A stretch of 64,000 nucleotides of DNA from Chloroflexota bacterium (lineage in GTDB: Bacteria; Chloroflexota; Anaerolineae; Aggregatilineales; J027): contig QMIT01000007.1 in NCBI GenBank assembly GCA_024434115.1, positions 1-64,000 of the forward strand, read 5' to 3'. The position numbers and the translations under genes are program-made. Positions 60,880 through 64,000 of this stretch are shown here, piece after piece. How positions within the stretch are numbered: position 1 is the first letter of the stretch; the number at the start of each line of letters is the position of its first letter. A model generated the notes under the pieces. It was not told the DNA's origin and did no database searches. It worked only from the letters and a program-made list of their open reading frames with translations.

Positions 60880-62232
60880 TTAAGGCAGTGCGCCTTCTAA
60901 TTCATAGTCCATAATCTGGTTCGCAAGGTCAGAGGTGGGTGCAATGACGACCCATATATCACTGCCCTCAATCAATTGGCAGGCGGTACGCGAGGGGCGT
61001 TCCCAACAACTTAAGGAGTCACTGAGGGTCACGCCGCCAACCTCAAACCATACCGCTAAGGCCGCGCCATAGATCGTATAAAATTCACTGGCGTCCTGTT
61101 CGGTATCCCATGTCAAATGTAATACCAGAATAGTCGTCGGGCTGTTGTCCTCACCATACAGCAAAAAATGGTCGCCACCCCATCCGGCAGCGGTAGAGAC
61201 GGCAACAGGGGCATCTACAAAAAGATCAAGGTGTTCACGCAAGTAGAATTCACCCAACGTCTGGTCACGCAAGAGTTCCCAATCGCCCGCTACATCCTGC
61301 GAATCGAAAAATTCGTCTAGTGGCTTGACCGACACGGCCTTAGGTTGGTCGTTCTGAGTATATTGCTCTGGATGCAAAATTTGTTCGGTGCTGACCGGTG
61401 GCAGGGCATAGGCTTGATTGACCAATGACCAGTCCTGTACTTGGTTATAAAGTACCCGCACAAACTCTGTGCCTGCGGTATAGGGAAAAAAAAGTTCGGC
61501 CCGCAAAATCGAGGGCATGTTGTTATAAACAGCCGGGTTGTTCAAAGTCGTTTGGGTCAAGAGGTCATTGGCGATAGCCGGATTACGCTGCAACACCACC
61601 CCGGTATAAAAAGCAGTGGTCAGTTGGGCATCGCCTTCGAATAAAGCCAGTGCCGCCAATGCCTGATCGGGGTCAGTTGTATCAAGAAGATTGGCAACAT
61701 CAAAATTCTGATAAATCAGCGCTTGGGCATATTCATGGGCATAAATCGCCCCATAGATGGCATTCAATCCACCCCAATTGGGGATAAACATGAGGTTGCG
61801 GGTGGGGTCAAAATAGCCCGTGAGTTGCTCGGTCATGAGGTTGTGGGTTAGTTCAGCGAGGTCAGTATCTTCAGGCATAAAACCGAGCGCCCCATAGAAA
61901 CGGGCATCATTCTGAGCCTGTTCATCGGTGTAATCTGCTTCTGCCAACGCAAAATTGATCAACTCCGTTGGGTGAACCAAACGCCGATCTATGGACGTGG
62001 TCTGATTGAGTTCACGGAGCAACGATACATCCCCTTCCAACGTATTCAGAATGGTCGTTGTGGCGTCATCAATATCAGCCGATATGGGTGGTTCGTCAGC
62101 ATTCGGGATGGGCGTTGGGGTTGAGCCATCTTGGGCGCGAACGGACATATTGGCATGGGGAGTCAATAAAACCATCCCCAGCAATGCCAGTAAAAGTAAG
62201 GGTGTGATGAAACGCCAAAAGTTTTTGACCAT
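60880..62232 (-). CDS. Exported protein resembling a metalloprotease with a broken zinc motif
   Basis: The 450-residue protein has a signal peptide (about 1-33, ending VRA-QDG). Its first half resembles a family of secreted Chloroflexota and actinobacterial proteins with an LAHEYxHALQDQ-type zinc helix. Here the segment reads AHEYAQALIYQ, so HEYAQ (166-170) replaces HExxH and the second zinc ligand is Gln. ALFEGDAQLTT still follows at the expected distance, where the third ligand Glu usually lies. Protease activity is doubtful. It precedes the transglutaminase-like gene by 21 nt. The family link is from memory and is moderate. Confidence 0.72.
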   Translation of the reverse strand: MVKNFWRFITPLLLLALLGMVLLTPHANMSVRAQDGSTPTPIPNADEPPISADIDDATTTILNTLEGDVSLLRELNQTTSIDRRLVHPTELINFALAEADYTDEQAQNDARFYGALGFMPEDTDLAELTHNLMTEQLTGYFDPTRNLMFIPNWGGLNAIYGAIYAHEYAQALIYQNFDVANLLDTTDPDQALAALALFEGDAQLTTAFYTGVVLQRNPAIANDLLTQTTLNNPAVYNNMPSILRAELFFPYTAGTEFVRVLYNQVQDWSLVNQAYALPPVSTEQILHPEQYTQNDQPKAVSVKPLDEFFDSQDVAGDWELLRDQTLGEFYLREHLDLFVDAPVAVSTAAGWGGDHFLLYGEDNSPTTILVLHLTWDTEQDASEFYTIYGAALAVWFEVGGVTLSDSLSCWERPSRTACQLIEGSDIWVVIAPTSDLANQIMDYELEGALP

Positions 62233-62367
62233 GCAGTCCTCTCAAAATTTCATTTTAGGGGGAAACGAAAGGTAATTGTAGGCTTATTTGCCCACGATTG
62301 AATTACGCCTCTCTGACGCGCCATTCCTCACCTTGTCGTGCAACTTATGGCCCGACTGCCTCGTAAT

Positions 62368-62373
62368 TATAAT
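62368..62373 (+). promoter_or_regulatory. -10 element of the DUF1232 gene
   Basis: A consensus TATAAT with only a poor -35 match (TTATGG at 62345-62350, spacing 17). Initiation near 62380 would leave a short leader before the ATG at 62397. Confidence 0.4.
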
Positions 62374-62396
62374 TGAAGAACGTCAAAAAAAGGGGC

Positions 62397-62696
62397 ATGA
62401 AGGAGTATGTAGGATCAATGCTAGAAAATCTACGACTGGCGTGGCGATTGTTTTGGGATCGCAACGTGAATGCGTCAACCAAGATTATCCCACTACTGGC
62501 GGTACTCTATGTGCTGTCGCCCATTGACCTCTTGCCAGACGTCATCCCCGCGTTAGGCGTTACGGATGATGTGGGGGTATTCATCGTTGCGCTGGACTTC
62601 TTTATCCGTTCCGTCCCCGACAGCATAGTACGCCATCACCGCGACATTTTGGAAGGTGTTATCAAGGGCAAATATAGAAGTGATGACCGAGAATAG
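62397..62696 (+). CDS. Small DUF1232 (YkvA-like) membrane-associated protein
   Basis: A 99-residue protein with the DUF1232 signature. A basic helix with LRLAWRLFWD leads into KIIPLLAVLYVLSPIDLLPD, then VIPALGVTDDVGVFIVAL. The SPIDLLPD turn is the hallmark. Proteins of this family are small membrane or envelope proteins without a settled role. The start is uncertain: ATG 62397 follows AGGGGC closely, and ATG 62418 has AGGA three bases upstream. A frame opening at TTG 62373 overlaps the -10 element and is rejected. Confidence 0.85.
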   Translation: MKEYVGSMLENLRLAWRLFWDRNVNASTKIIPLLAVLYVLSPIDLLPDVIPALGVTDDVGVFIVALDFFIRSVPDSIVRHHRDILEGVIKGKYRSDDRE

Positions 62697-62702
62697 GCCC
62701 AA

Positions 62703-63917
62703 TCAAATCACCCCACGCCGTTGATAATCGGCGATTTCCGCCGGCTCAAGCCCCAACCAATCCATGAGTACGGCGGCGGTATCCTGCCCCAAAAATGGCG
62801 GGGCATGTCGAATCGTTGGCGAGGTCTCCGAAAGTTTGATTGGCGACCCTGCCATCTCCACCGTTGTTCCGTTTTCAAATGTAACGGGTTGCACCAGTTG
62901 GCGTGATTGGACATGGGGATCGCCAAAGGCGTCGGCGATTTGATTAATGGGGCCGGAGGGAATCCCCGCGTTGAGCAAAGCTGCTGTCCACGCATCCGCA
63001 GATTGTTGTATAAAAACCGCTTGCAGCAGCGCAATCAACTCTGTCCGATGTTTGACCCTCGCTGAATTGGTGACAAATCGTGCATCACTGGCAAGCTCCG
63101 GTTGACCAATGATTTTGCACAGCGCAGCAAATTGGGAATCATTCCCCACCGCTAAGATAAAAGGCCTGTCGGCGGCCTCGAAGGTTTGATAGGGCACAAT
63201 GTTGGGATGCCCATTGCCATAACGTGGCGGATTTTGGCCCGATACAAAATAATTGCTGGCGACATTGACCAGCGCCGCAAGTTGAGTATCCAGAAGGGCA
63301 ATATCCACGTGCTGCCCTCGTCCAGTTTGATGGCGATAATACAAGGCGGCTTGAATGGCGTTGGCGGCATATAATCCGGCAATGACATCCGAAATGGCAA
63401 CCCCCACTTTATAGGGTGGCCCATCGGTTGGTCCGGTAATTGCCATTAAGCCACTTTGTGCCTGAATAACATAATCGTAGCCGGGGCGGGAGGCATACGG
63501 GCCAGTCTGCCCATAACCTGTGATGCTGCAATAGATGAGACCGGGGTGTTCAGGCTGTAACTGCTCATAAGCGAGGCCGTAAGTTGCCATCTGCCCCACT
63601 TTGAAATTTTCGATCAGCACATCGCATTTCAGGGCCAATTGTTTCGCCAGCGCGATGCCTTCCGGTGTTTTTAGGTTGAGGGAAACACTGCGTTTGTTGC
63701 GATTAACGCTCAAATAATAGGCACTCAGTTGTTCGTCCCCCACCTCCAACCATGGAGGCCCCCATTCACGGGTATCGTCACCGCGTTGGGGATGTTCAAT
63801 TTTGATGACCTCCGCACCAAAATCGGCGAGGAGCATGGTACAGGATGGCCCGGCCAAGACACGGGTGAAATCGAGGATACGCAGGCCAGCAAGGGCGGAG
63901 GGAGTAGGTTGGATCAT
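62703..63917 (-). CDS. CaiB/BaiF family (class III) CoA-transferase
   Basis: The 404-residue protein begins with LRILDFTRVLAGPSCTMLLA and continues with DFGAEVIKIEHP, both typical of the family. ENFKVGQM, ITGYGQTGPYASRPGYD and the presumed catalytic Asp in DIALLDTQLA (near residue 180) follow. These enzymes move CoA between organic acids, such as formate and oxalate, carnitine derivatives or succinate and others. The acceptor cannot be read from sequence. The DUF1232 gene converges with it, with 6 nt between stops. The 83 bases from 63918 to the window end show no further gene. Confidence 0.94.
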   Translation of the reverse strand: MIQPTPSALAGLRILDFTRVLAGPSCTMLLADFGAEVIKIEHPQRGDDTREWGPPWLEVGDEQLSAYYLSVNRNKRSVSLNLKTPEGIALAKQLALKCDVLIENFKVGQMATYGLAYEQLQPEHPGLIYCSITGYGQTGPYASRPGYDYVIQAQSGLMAITGPTDGPPYKVGVAISDVIAGLYAANAIQAALYYRHQTGRGQHVDIALLDTQLAALVNVASNYFVSGQNPPRYGNGHPNIVPYQTFEAADRPFILAVGNDSQFAALCKIIGQPELASDARFVTNSARVKHRTELIALLQAVFIQQSADAWTAALLNAGIPSGPINQIADAFGDPHVQSRQLVQPVTFENGTTVEMAGSPIKLSETSPTIRHAPPFLGQDTAAVLMDWLGLEPAEIADYQRRGVI

Positions 63918-64000
63918 CAGGTACTCGACATCATTTTTGCATAAAAATAAAGAAATTGGGGTGGGTTCATTAATTCAACCTTGACGCCCCCTATTTTAAC

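Noticed and set aside
1..64000. CRISPR arrays, rRNA genes, insertion sequences and replication origin.
   Set aside because: I saw no regularly spaced repeats, no rRNA segments, no transposase frames with terminal repeats and no DnaA-box cluster on reading both strands by eye. Short degenerate elements could have been missed.

Overview
The window looks like a chromosomal segment of a Chloroflexota bacterium, most likely of the Anaerolineae or a neighbouring lineage. This placement is an inference. It rests on the many GAF-rich histidine kinases, secreted proteins with threonine/proline-rich linkers, a reduced division and cell-wall cluster and roughly balanced base composition. No 16S rRNA is present to confirm it. 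I see no phage, transposon, insertion sequence or CRISPR array.

Layout. Positions 1-1217 hold the 5' part of tuf, preceded in its transcript by tRNA-Thr(UGU), tRNA-Tyr(GUA) and tRNA-Thr(GGU), with two tandem promoters. From 1486 to 10982 a tightly packed operon encodes purL, purC, purE, purF, purD, purM and purN. After a leader with a terminator hairpin, pyrB, pyrC, pyrD, pyrE and pyrF follow (11351-15973). Together these give most of de novo purine synthesis to AICAR and, apart from carbamoyl phosphate synthetase, all of UMP synthesis. PurE is of the CO2-using, animal-like class II, which would explain why purK is absent.

Positions 16065-23136 hold a double histidine kinase, a nitrilase-family protein that has lost its catalytic cysteine, a small membrane protein, threonine aldolase and a CPBP-like membrane protein. 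dnaE (23227-27291) is followed by a TIR-inositol monophosphatase fusion (27391-28647). The minus strand then carries a secreted esterase, murD, a two-TM protein, mraY, an FtsI-type transpeptidase and an FtsB-like protein. A plus-strand protein with two SLATT-like membrane domains (35954-37255) comes next. A zinc-ribbon protein and the pyrH, tsf and rpsB genes follow.

Positions 58158 down to 40733 form one apparent nine-gene minus-strand signalling operon of about 17.4 kb. In order it encodes two free receiver proteins, three GAF sensor proteins without kinase domains, a 2468-residue kinase with about nine GAF domains, threonine synthase fused to a C-terminal receiver domain, a receiver-kinase, and an EamA/DMT exporter. 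The order suggests that threonine production, and perhaps export, is controlled directly by phosphotransfer. The window ends with a transglutaminase-like membrane protein, a secreted protein with a broken HExxH motif, a DUF1232 protein and a CaiB-type CoA transferase.

The two strongest candidates for undescribed biology are the threonine synthase-receiver fusion within its sensory operon (43171-44838) and the TIR-inositol monophosphatase fusion (27391-28647).
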